DNA from: Peteryoungia aggregata LMG 23059
Lineage (GTDB): Bacteria; Pseudomonadota; Alphaproteobacteria; Rhizobiales; Rhizobiaceae
Length of the DNA stretch: 64,000 nt
NCBI RefSeq assembly: GCF_030814435.1
Contig: NZ_JAUSUW010000009.1
Location: forward strand, 1-64,000
Direction of reading: 5' to 3'
Position numbers and translations under genes: made by a program. Below, in pieces: positions 28,910 to 37,117 of this stretch. Positions within the stretch are counted from its first letter, which is position 1. Each line of letters starts with the position of its first letter. The notes below the pieces were generated by a model, which was given only the letters and a program-made list of their open reading frames with translations, ran no database searches and was not told the DNA's origin.

Positions 28910-28943
28910 GCGGCGCCTTGACAAAGGCGCCGCTTTCTTTTTT
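28910..28943 (+). terminator. Intrinsic terminator of ahcY
   Basis: A 10-base-pair GC-rich stem (GCGGCGCCTT/AAGGCGCCGC, loop GACA) is followed by TTTCTTTTTT, 31 bases after the ahcY stop. Confidence 0.93.
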
Positions 28944-29076
28944 GGGCCCCGGCCTTCCCGACCCTTTCCATCGGCGGTATTGTTTTGGGACTTGATTCGT
29001 GAACTGCACGAGCGGTCCGCGAATACGGATGTCTTGTCGACGATGCGGCACATAATAAGACGGAGACAGACCGAGA

Positions 29077-31662
29077 ATGTCGGTACATCAACGCGCCCCG
29101 CGTCAGCGGGATTCGGCTATGACGGCCGGTGTTTCCACCCTCTGGCGGGCAAATCTGGATCTCAAGGCGAATATGCTCCGGAACACGGCGAGGCGCTCGG
29201 CCGTCACAGCCATGCGCCGGGTGCTGGCCTGCGGCTCCGCGCTGGCCGGGCTGATCGTTCCAGGCTACGCGTATGCGCAAGCTACCGGCGGGGCTGCGAG
29301 GAATTTCGACAGCGTTGACGTTGCGAGCTACGCCGTCTTGCTTGGAACAGTCTCTGCCGCATTGATCTTTGCGATCGTCCTGATGAGACAGCGAAACCGG
29401 CTGGATCTCGAGGTCCGCGAGCTTCGCTCCGCCTATTCCGATAGCCAGCAGAAGATTTCGCGCTACCAGACCCTGATCGCCGACAAGAACCGGCGCACGG
29501 TGATCTGGGATGGTCACAACGGAAGGGCGGAATTCCTCGGCCAGCTTCCCGTCGAAACAGGATCTCCGCAGCAGGACTCCGATTTTCTGGCATTTGGCCG
29601 CTGGCTCAAGCCGCATTCGGCTAGCGAAGTAGAACGGGCGATCGAAGGACTCAGACTGAACGCCAAATCCTTTGATCTGGTGGTGGAAACCCAGCGCGGG
29701 GAGGTTCTTGAGGTTCAGGGAAATCTCTATGGCGGTCGTGCCTATGCGCATTTCGTTGCGCTGGACAATCTGCGTGCAGAACTCGCCGAACTGAAGATCG
29801 AGCGCAATCGTCTGCGCAGCTCGATCGCGACGTTTGAATCCCTTCTCGATTCGATCGAGCAGCCGGTCTGGCAGCGCGATGGCGAAGGACGTCTGATCTG
29901 GGTGAACCAGGCCTATTGCGAAGCCGTGGAAGCAAGCTCGCCAGCGCAAGCCGTGCAGGAGAGCCGGGAAATTCTCGGCACCCTCACCCGCGAGAAAATC
30001 AAAGCATCTGCAACGCCGGAATCGCCCTACCATGATACCGTGTCGACTGCCGTGCGGGGAGCCCGTACCTTCTTCGACGTCGTCGACGTGCGCGGTCCTG
30101 CTGGCTCCTGCGGCATGGCGATCGACGTCTCGTCTGCCGAGACGCTCCGCGAGGAGCTGACACGAACCCTGAAGAGTCACGCAGACACGCTGGACCACCT
30201 CGCAACCCCCGTCGCGATTTTCGATGCGGACCGGAGACTACAGTTCTACAATCAGGCCTTCATGCAGCTCTGGGGCCTGGAGGCCCGTTTCCTCGAAAGC
30301 CGTCCCGATCACGCAGAACTGCTCGACCGGCTGCGTGCAGCACACAAGCTGCCGGAACAATTGAGCTGGAAGGCATGGAAGGACAATTGCCTCTCCGTCT
30401 ATAGGGCGCTGGAAACCCAAACCGATCTTTGGCATCTGCCGAACGGCCAGACGCTGCGCGTGATTGCATCCGCACATCCGCAGGGTGGCGCGACATGGGT
30501 CTTCGAGAATCTGACGGAACAATTCAATCTGGAGACGCGCTACAACACGCTGGTCCAGGTCCAGGGGGAAACCATCGACCATCTTTCGGAAGGCGTGGCT
30601 GTCTTCGGGCCTGACGGCCGTATCCAGCTGTCGAATCCCGCTTTCCGGGCACTCTGGGGTATCACCGAGGCGCAGGCCGCAGTTGGTACGCATATCCGCC
30701 TGCTCGACGCGGCTTGTGCGCCCTCTTACGACAAGCCGGATGGCTGGAAGGCCTTCGGCAAGTTGATCACCAGCTTTGAGGACGAGCGTCCGTCCAGTCA
30801 GGGCACGCTTGAGCTCTATTCCGGTCTTGTTCTCGACTATGCGGTCACGCCGCTGCCGAATGCGCAGACCATGCTGACATTCGTCAACATGACCGATAGC
30901 GTTCGGGCGGAACGAGCCCTCAAGGAAAAGAACGAGGCACTCCAGAAGGCCGACGAGCTCAAGAACGATTTCGTCCAGCACGTTTCCTATGAACTTCGCT
31001 CACCATTGACCAACATCATCGGTTTCACCGATCTTCTCAAGACGCCGACGATCGGACCGCTCAATGAGCGTCAGGCCGAGTATATCGACCATATCTCAAC
31101 ATCGTCCTCCGTCCTTCTGACCATCGTCAATGACATCCTCGACCTGGCTACGGTCGATGCCGGCATCATGCAGCTGGACTATTCAGAGATCGACCTCAGC
31201 GATCTCCTGGATGACGTATCGATGCAGATGACCGATCGACTGCAGGAAGGTGGGGTCACGCTGGAGATCGCGGCGCCTGCGCAACTCGGCCATCTGGTCG
31301 CCGATCGGCAACGGTTGAAGCAGATTCTCATCAAGATCCTCACCAATGCCGTCAACTTCGCGCCCGAAGGTTCCGTCGTCTCGATGAAGTGCTGGCGCGA
31401 AGCGACCGACCTTGTGTTCTCGGTATCCGACAGTGGCTGCGGGATGAGCCCGGACCTCGTCTCCTCGGCCTTCGACCGCTTCTCGACGAGCGCCAAGGGC
31501 GGAAAGCGCAGCGGACCGGGTCTCGGATTGTCGATCGTTCAGAGCTTCGTCAACCTCCACCATGGGGACGTGAAGATCGACAGCGAGCCGGGGCGTGGAA
31601 CCACGGTTCATTGCCGCATTCCCTCTGCCAGTCTACCGCAGATGATCGCCGCCGCCGAATGA
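29077..31662 (+). CDS. divL: DivL-type PAS sensor pseudo-histidine kinase (Tyr in place of His)
   Basis: An 861-residue membrane protein. It has an N-terminal hydrophobic region with a second membrane helix (VLLGTVSAALIFAIVLM), then several PAS-like domains (about 250-620). A HisKA/HATPase module follows. The phosphoacceptor position reads HVSYELRSPLT, so the conserved histidine is tyrosine (Tyr638), the hallmark of DivL, which controls the CckA-CtrA cell-cycle cascade in Caulobacter and relatives. The ATPase motifs ILTNAVNFAP, SDSGCGM and GPGLGLSIV are intact. Other possible starts lie up to about residue 15. The stop overlaps the next gene by ATGA. Confidence 0.9.
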   Translation: MSVHQRAPRQRDSAMTAGVSTLWRANLDLKANMLRNTARRSAVTAMRRVLACGSALAGLIVPGYAYAQATGGAARNFDSVDVASYAVLLGTVSAALIFAIVLMRQRNRLDLEVRELRSAYSDSQQKISRYQTLIADKNRRTVIWDGHNGRAEFLGQLPVETGSPQQDSDFLAFGRWLKPHSASEVERAIEGLRLNAKSFDLVVETQRGEVLEVQGNLYGGRAYAHFVALDNLRAELAELKIERNRLRSSIATFESLLDSIEQPVWQRDGEGRLIWVNQAYCEAVEASSPAQAVQESREILGTLTREKIKASATPESPYHDTVSTAVRGARTFFDVVDVRGPAGSCGMAIDVSSAETLREELTRTLKSHADTLDHLATPVAIFDADRRLQFYNQAFMQLWGLEARFLESRPDHAELLDRLRAAHKLPEQLSWKAWKDNCLSVYRALETQTDLWHLPNGQTLRVIASAHPQGGATWVFENLTEQFNLETRYNTLVQVQGETIDHLSEGVAVFGPDGRIQLSNPAFRALWGITEAQAAVGTHIRLLDAACAPSYDKPDGWKAFGKLITSFEDERPSSQGTLELYSGLVLDYAVTPLPNAQTMLTFVNMTDSVRAERALKEKNEALQKADELKNDFVQHVSYELRSPLTNIIGFTDLLKTPTIGPLNERQAEYIDHISTSSSVLLTIVNDILDLATVDAGIMQLDYSEIDLSDLLDDVSMQMTDRLQEGGVTLEIAAPAQLGHLVADRQRLKQILIKILTNAVNFAPEGSVVSMKCWREATDLVFSVSDSGCGMSPDLVSSAFDRFSTSAKGGKRSGPGLGLSIVQSFVNLHHGDVKIDSEPGRGTTVHCRIPSASLPQMIAAAE

Positions 31663-33188
31663 GCGCAGAGCCGACCCCGCTTGCCATTGATCTCGCCGAC
31701 GATCGCGCCACCGCGTTGTTCGGCGAGGATCTGCTTCTTGCCCTTGAGGTCGGCGATTGCGTCGCGCTCCACGGCGATCTTGGTGCGGGCAAGTCCACAC
31801 TGAGCCGCGCCCTGATCCGGGCGTTGGCCGAGGATCCGGGACTCGAAGTCCCGAGCCCGACCTTCACGCTGGTCCAGACCTACGACCTCAAGATCCCCGT
31901 TGCGCATTTCGACCTCTATCGGCTTTCCGATGAAAGCGAGCTCGATGAACTGGGTCTTGAGGAGGCGCTGGCGGACGGCATCTGCCTGATCGAATGGCCA
32001 GTTAAAGCCGGCCGGGCACTGCCCAAGAACCGGATCGATATCCATTTCGCCTTCGCTGCCGATGGCGGACGGACCGTCACCCTGCATGCGCCCGAGGCCA
32101 AGCTTGCGCGGCTGCGGCGCGTCACCGAGATCCGCCGCTTTCTGGACGGCCATGGCCATCAGGGCGCCCGCAGACGCCATCTGACAGGTGACGCCTCGAA
32201 CCGCGCCTATGAGCATGTCTATCCGGCCGATGGAAGCGCCCGCCTTGTCCTGATGGATGCGCCGAAGCGGCCGAACGGTCCGCCGATCCGCGATGGCAAG
32301 CCTTATTCGCAGCTCGTGCATCTGGCCGAGGATGTGCGGCCCTTCGTGGCCATCGGACAGGCACTGCGCCAGCGCGGCTTTGCTGCTCCCGAAGTCCTGG
32401 CACAGGATCTCGACGCAGGTCTGCTGCTTCTCGAAGATCTCGGTGAAGACGGCGTTCTCGACGGAGAGGGAAAGCCGATCGCCGATCGCTACCGCGCCAG
32501 TGCTGCCTGCCTCGCCGCCATTCATGATACGCCTTTCGATCGGGAGATCGGTATTCCGGGCGGGCATAAACACGTCATTCCCGATTTCGATCGTGCGGCG
32601 ATGAAGTTCGAGGTGGAGCTGCTTCTCGACTGGCATCTGCCCTGGAAACGCAAGGGGCAACAGGCGACAGCGGAAGAGCGGGCAAGCTATCTAGCCATCT
32701 GGGACCAGCTGATCGACGAGCTGGCGGGGGCCGACACGTCCATCGTGATGCGTGACTTTCATTCGCCCAACATCATCTGGCGCGAAGACCGCGAAGGGCA
32801 TGACCGGGTCGGCCTTATCGATTTCCAGGATGCGATGATCGGCCCCTCGGCCTATGATCTCGTTTCGCTGGTCCAGGATGCGCGGGTGACGATCGAGCGG
32901 CCGCTGATGGATCAGTTGATGGCCGACTATCTTTCGGCACGCGCCAGGAAAGCGGATTTCAACGAGGCCGCATTCCTGAAAAGCTGGGCGATCGTGTCGG
33001 CGCAGCGAGCCTGCAAGCTGAACGGGCTCTGGGTGCGGCTGAAGGATCGCGACGGCAAGCCGGGCTATATGCGCCATCTTCCCCGCACACTCTGGCACCT
33101 GAGTGTTGCTTTCGAACATCCCGTGCTCGCCCCCTTGCGGAACTGGTGCATAGAGGCTGGAATCGAGTTTCCCGAATCACCGGCCTGA
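31659..33188 (+). CDS. tsaE: TsaE-sugar kinase fusion: tRNA t6A ATPase domain plus AmgK-like phosphotransferase
   Basis: A 509-residue two-domain protein. Residues 1-150 are TsaE (YjeE), the ATPase needed for N6-threonylcarbamoyladenosine in tRNA, with P-loop GDLGAGKST at 39-47 and the block PSPTFTLVQTY. From about 160 to the end is an aminoglycoside-phosphotransferase-type kinase with catalytic RDFHSPN (Asp366) and IDFQDA. This resembles AmgK, which phosphorylates anomeric N-acetylmuramate during peptidoglycan recycling. A MurU-like gene follows four bases later, supporting that assignment. The ATG at 31659 overlaps the divL stop. Confidence 0.93.
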   Translation: MSAEPTPLAIDLADDRATALFGEDLLLALEVGDCVALHGDLGAGKSTLSRALIRALAEDPGLEVPSPTFTLVQTYDLKIPVAHFDLYRLSDESELDELGLEEALADGICLIEWPVKAGRALPKNRIDIHFAFAADGGRTVTLHAPEAKLARLRRVTEIRRFLDGHGHQGARRRHLTGDASNRAYEHVYPADGSARLVLMDAPKRPNGPPIRDGKPYSQLVHLAEDVRPFVAIGQALRQRGFAAPEVLAQDLDAGLLLLEDLGEDGVLDGEGKPIADRYRASAACLAAIHDTPFDREIGIPGGHKHVIPDFDRAAMKFEVELLLDWHLPWKRKGQQATAEERASYLAIWDQLIDELAGADTSIVMRDFHSPNIIWREDREGHDRVGLIDFQDAMIGPSAYDLVSLVQDARVTIERPLMDQLMADYLSARARKADFNEAAFLKSWAIVSAQRACKLNGLWVRLKDRDGKPGYMRHLPRTLWHLSVAFEHPVLAPLRNWCIEAGIEFPESPA

Positions 33189-33192
33189 GCAA

Positions 33193-33927
33193 ATGATCAT
33201 CAAGCAAGCCATGGTGCTCGCGGCCGGCCTCGGCACGCGGATGCGCCCCATCACAGAGACCACGCCGAAACCGCTGGTCCGCATCGGGGATAAACCGATG
33301 ATCGACTACGTGCTCGACGCGCTCGTCAACGCCGGCGTCGAGACCGTTGTCGTCAACGTGCATCACCATGCCGACCAGATGGAGGCTCACCTCGTCACGG
33401 AGACGCGGGCCAAGATCCGCATTTCCGACGAGCGCGAGCGGTTGATGGATTCGGGCGGTGGACTCGCAAAGGGTCTCAAGCTGCTCGACCCGGACCAGCC
33501 GGCGCTCGTCATGAATGCCGATCTCTTCTGGGTCGGGGAACGCGATGATGAGCCGAACAATCTTGTCCGGCTGGCGCAAAAGTTCGATCCCTCCCGAATG
33601 GACATGGCGATGCTCTGCGTCGAGCAGGAACGGACCACGGGCCATAACGGCAAGAACGATTTCTCGATGACGGATGACGGCAGGCTGACCCGCTATGCCT
33701 CCGGCGCACCAAACCCGGTCGTCTATGCCGGGGCCTTAGCGCTGATGCCGCGTCTCTTCGATGACGCGTCGGACGGCCCCTTCAATCTCAACATCTATTT
33801 CGATCGCGCAATTGCCGCAGGCCGGCTGTTCGGCACAGATCTCCATGGACAGTGGCTGACCGTCGGCACACCCGACGCGATCGCGCCTGCCGAAGCCGTG
33901 GTCGCCCGCTACGGCGGGGGCCGTTGA
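33193..33927 (+). CDS. murU: Nucleotidyltransferase, MurU-like (N-acetylmuramate-1-phosphate uridylyltransferase)
   Basis: A 244-residue sugar-phosphate nucleotidyltransferase with the signature LAAGLGTRMRP and KPLV near the N-terminus and VMNADLFW as the metal-binding motif. Together with the upstream AmgK-like domain it should make UDP-MurNAc from recycled MurNAc, bypassing fosfomycin-sensitive MurA. The pairing with the kinase gene is the main evidence for the MurU role; by sequence alone a generic sugar nucleotidyltransferase is also possible. addB begins one base after the stop. Confidence 0.88.
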   Translation: MIIKQAMVLAAGLGTRMRPITETTPKPLVRIGDKPMIDYVLDALVNAGVETVVVNVHHHADQMEAHLVTETRAKIRISDERERLMDSGGGLAKGLKLLDPDQPALVMNADLFWVGERDDEPNNLVRLAQKFDPSRMDMAMLCVEQERTTGHNGKNDFSMTDDGRLTRYASGAPNPVVYAGALALMPRLFDDASDGPFNLNIYFDRAIAAGRLFGTDLHGQWLTVGTPDAIAPAEAVVARYGGGR

Positions 33928-33928
33928 G

Positions 33929-36900
33929 ATGGTGAGCAAGGCGCCGCGTCTGCTGACGATCCCTCCGGGCCGGCCCTTTCTCAGGACGCTGACGGAAGCG
34001 CTGCTCGACGGTCGTCTCGCCGAGGGTTTTCGCTACGACCCCGCCGATCCGCTTTCTCTGGCAGGGGTGACCCTCCTCGTCCCGACCCGGCGCGCAGCCC
34101 GCGTGTTGCGGTCCGAATTCGTCGATCTGCTCGGCGGCCGCGCGGCAATCCTCCCCGATATTCGCACGCTGGGTGAAACCGACGACGACAGCGGCTTTTT
34201 CGACCTCGATGCGCCGCAGCTGATGGATCTCGCCCCGCCGGTGAGCGGGACCGTCATGCTTCTGGAACTCGCCCGGCTGATCCTGGCCTGGCGCAACCAG
34301 TTGCCGGAGATCGTCCGGTCGATCCATTCGGACACGCCGCTGGTCGCACCCGCGAGCCCCGCCGACGCCGTTTGGCTCGCCCGAGCGCTGGTCGAACTGA
34401 TCGAAGCAGCGGAAACCGAAGGCTGCGACTGGAAGGATCTCGAAAAGCTGCAATCGGCAGATTTCGGCTCCTGGTGGCAACTGACGCTGGAGTTCCTGAC
34501 GATCGCAACGGAGTTCTGGCCGGCACGGCTGCAGGAACTGGTGCGGTCGTCTCCGGCGCGCCACCGCGACGCGGTGCTCCGGGCCGAGGCCGAGCGCTTC
34601 CGCAGGCAAGGTTCAGCTGGCCCCGTCATCGTTGCGGGCTCCACCGGCTCGATCCCGGCAGCGGCCGAACTGATTGCCGCGATTGCGGAACTCGACCGGG
34701 GTGTCGTGGTGCTGCCCGGGCTCGATCTTGAAATGCCGGATGAGGACTGGGCGAAGCTCAACGATCGCGAGATCTCGGTGATCCGTCCGAGCCCTGCCGT
34801 GCGCGGGCATCCGCAATATGGTCTTGCCCATCTCTTGCGGCATATGAAACTCGAACGCGCTGACGTGCAGGTGCTCGAAACCTCCGATCCGGCGCTCCAG
34901 GACCGGGCAGAGTTTCTGTCGCGGGCCATGGCACCCGCCGAGGCAACCGATGCCTGGAAGGCCTGGCGGCAGGACATCGCCGATGACTGTGTTCTGGCTG
35001 CGTTTCGCGATGTGGCGCTCATCGAGACGGCCAATGAACGCGAAGAAGCAACGGCAATTGCGATTGCGCTGCGGCTGGGGCTCGAAGAGGCGTCAGACAA
35101 TCCCGAAAGCCGGGTGGCGCTGATAACGCCCGACCGCGCGCTGGCGCGGCGTGTCATGTCCGAGCTCGCGCGGTTCGGGATCGAGGCGGATGATTCGGCG
35201 GGCACGCCGATGACCGGCACCCAGGCCGCCATGCTAACCCAAGTGGTGGCCGAGGCCTGCCTGCGTCCGGGTGACCCTGTGGCGATCGTCTCGCTCATCA
35301 AGCATCCGCTGGCACGGTTCGGCTTCACCGCCGAAGATATGCGCAAGGCTGCCGACGCGCTCGAACGCATCGCGCTGCGTGGGGGCCTGAAAAGCCTCGA
35401 CCTCGCCGAGATGGAACCACTTTTTGCCGAAGGGCTCGAGGCGCATCTGGCCGACCGCCACAAGCCGCAATGGCGCATCTCGATTGCGGCTGAAGAGATC
35501 GAGCTTGCTCGTCTGCTGGCGAGCCGGGTCACCTCAGCGGTCGAACCGCTCGTCTCGTCGATCATCCGGTCGACCGACGGGCGCGTGCTGTCGCAGAAGC
35601 TGACTGTCAGCGATTGGGCAGAGCGCACGGGCCGCGTGCTGGAAGCCGTCACGGTCGACGAGCGCGGTGACCTTGCCGGTCTCTGGGGCGATGCAGCAGG
35701 TGAGGCTCTGGCGCGGCTTCTCGCCGAAGTGCTGGAGACGGACGGGCAGATCGAGGCCGACGGCCCGCAATGGGTGGACATCCTGACGGCGCTTATGGCC
35801 GGCCAGGCGGTCAAGCCGCGCGCCATGCGGCATCCGCGCGTCTTCATCTTCGGAACGCTGGAAGCGCGCCTGCAGAATGTCGACATGATGGTGATCGGCG
35901 GCATGAACGAGGGGAGTTGGCCGAGCCAGACCAAGAACAATCCCTTCCTGTCGCGTGTCATGAAGACCGAAGTCGGGCTTGAGCCGCCGGAGCGGCAGAT
36001 CGGCCAGGTGGCGCATGACTTCCAGATGGCCTGTGGCACGCGGAAACTGATTTTCTCGCGCTCGCTGCGACAAGGATCTGCGCCGACGGTTGCATCGCGC
36101 TGGCTCCAGCGTCTGATGGCTCTTGGTGGGCCCGTGCTGGAAGAGGAGATGCGAAAGCGCGGCCAGATCTATCGGCGATATGCCGACCTGATCGACCAGG
36201 GCGAAAACCAGGCTCCGGCGCAGCGCCCCGCGCCACGACCGCGCGCCGAGATACAACCCCGCGCCTTCAGCTTTTCCGAGGTCGGGCGCTTCCGGCGGGA
36301 CCCCTATTCCATCTATGCGCGGCGCATCCTGCGTCTCGATCCTGTTGATGCCTTCAACCAGGATCCGGGGGCGGCCGAACGCGGGACGCTCTATCACCGC
36401 ATCGTCGAGCGTTTCATCCGGGAGGATCATGACCCGGCGCGGCTGGACGCGCTCGATATCCTGCACCGGATCACCGACGAGGAGTTCCTGACGGAAGCCC
36501 TCCCGCTGCACATCGACATCGTCTGGCGTCAGCGCTTCTACAGCGTCGCGTCGGCTTTCCTCACCTGGGAGCGGGAGCGCAGACCGGAGATCAAGCGGTC
36601 GCTGACGGAAGTCAGGGGCAATGTGCTGCTCCGGCCCGTCGATATCACCATCAGCGGCATCGCCGACCGGATCGACATCCGGGGCGGCGGCTTTGCCGAC
36701 ATCATCGACTACAAGACGGGGCTCAATCCGAGCGCCAATCAGGCGCGCAGCCTGCTCGACCCGCAATTGGCCCTCGAAGCGGCAGCCCTAATCCAAGGTG
36801 CCTTCAAGCCGACCGGGGACGTCAAGCCGCTCAACCTGGTTTACGTGCGCCTACGGCCCGGGGACAGGTTCTCGGCGGACCAGGTGAACAACGAGATGGC

Positions 36901-37117
36901 GACACGGGGCGACAAGAAGAAGTCTGCGCTTGAGCTTGCCACGCAGTCCGTGGACGAGCTCGGCCGCTTCGTTCAGGCGCTGCAGAGCGGCGAGCGGGGT
37001 TACGTCTCCCGTCTGATCCCGGCCGAACAGAACGCCTATGGCGGCGAATACGACCATCTGGCGCGTGTCGCGGAATGGTCGACGGCGGAAGCCGAGGAAG
37101 GAGGCGGCGATGAATGA
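33929..37117 (+). CDS. addB: Double-strand break repair protein AddB (alphaproteobacterial type)
   Basis: A 1062-residue subunit of the AddAB helicase-nuclease, which processes broken DNA ends for RecA. The N-terminal helicase-like part lacks a canonical GxGKT loop (it reads VPTRRAARVL), typical of the alphaproteobacterial form. The C-terminal PD-(D/E)XK nuclease shows GIADRID and DIIDYKTG near 905-930. It is coupled to addA by an 8-base overlap. Confidence 0.96.
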   Translation: MVSKAPRLLTIPPGRPFLRTLTEALLDGRLAEGFRYDPADPLSLAGVTLLVPTRRAARVLRSEFVDLLGGRAAILPDIRTLGETDDDSGFFDLDAPQLMDLAPPVSGTVMLLELARLILAWRNQLPEIVRSIHSDTPLVAPASPADAVWLARALVELIEAAETEGCDWKDLEKLQSADFGSWWQLTLEFLTIATEFWPARLQELVRSSPARHRDAVLRAEAERFRRQGSAGPVIVAGSTGSIPAAAELIAAIAELDRGVVVLPGLDLEMPDEDWAKLNDREISVIRPSPAVRGHPQYGLAHLLRHMKLERADVQVLETSDPALQDRAEFLSRAMAPAEATDAWKAWRQDIADDCVLAAFRDVALIETANEREEATAIAIALRLGLEEASDNPESRVALITPDRALARRVMSELARFGIEADDSAGTPMTGTQAAMLTQVVAEACLRPGDPVAIVSLIKHPLARFGFTAEDMRKAADALERIALRGGLKSLDLAEMEPLFAEGLEAHLADRHKPQWRISIAAEEIELARLLASRVTSAVEPLVSSIIRSTDGRVLSQKLTVSDWAERTGRVLEAVTVDERGDLAGLWGDAAGEALARLLAEVLETDGQIEADGPQWVDILTALMAGQAVKPRAMRHPRVFIFGTLEARLQNVDMMVIGGMNEGSWPSQTKNNPFLSRVMKTEVGLEPPERQIGQVAHDFQMACGTRKLIFSRSLRQGSAPTVASRWLQRLMALGGPVLEEEMRKRGQIYRRYADLIDQGENQAPAQRPAPRPRAEIQPRAFSFSEVGRFRRDPYSIYARRILRLDPVDAFNQDPGAAERGTLYHRIVERFIREDHDPARLDALDILHRITDEEFLTEALPLHIDIVWRQRFYSVASAFLTWERERRPEIKRSLTEVRGNVLLRPVDITISGIADRIDIRGGGFADIIDYKTGLNPSANQARSLLDPQLALEAAALIQGAFKPTGDVKPLNLVYVRLRPGDRFSADQVNNEMATRGDKKKSALELATQSVDELGRFVQALQSGERGYVSRLIPAEQNAYGGEYDHLARVAEWSTAEAEEGGGDE

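Noticed and set aside
34033-36039. A 668-codon minus-strand open frame opposite addB
   Set aside because: It is serine/arginine-rich low-complexity antisense of a well-supported AddB sequence.
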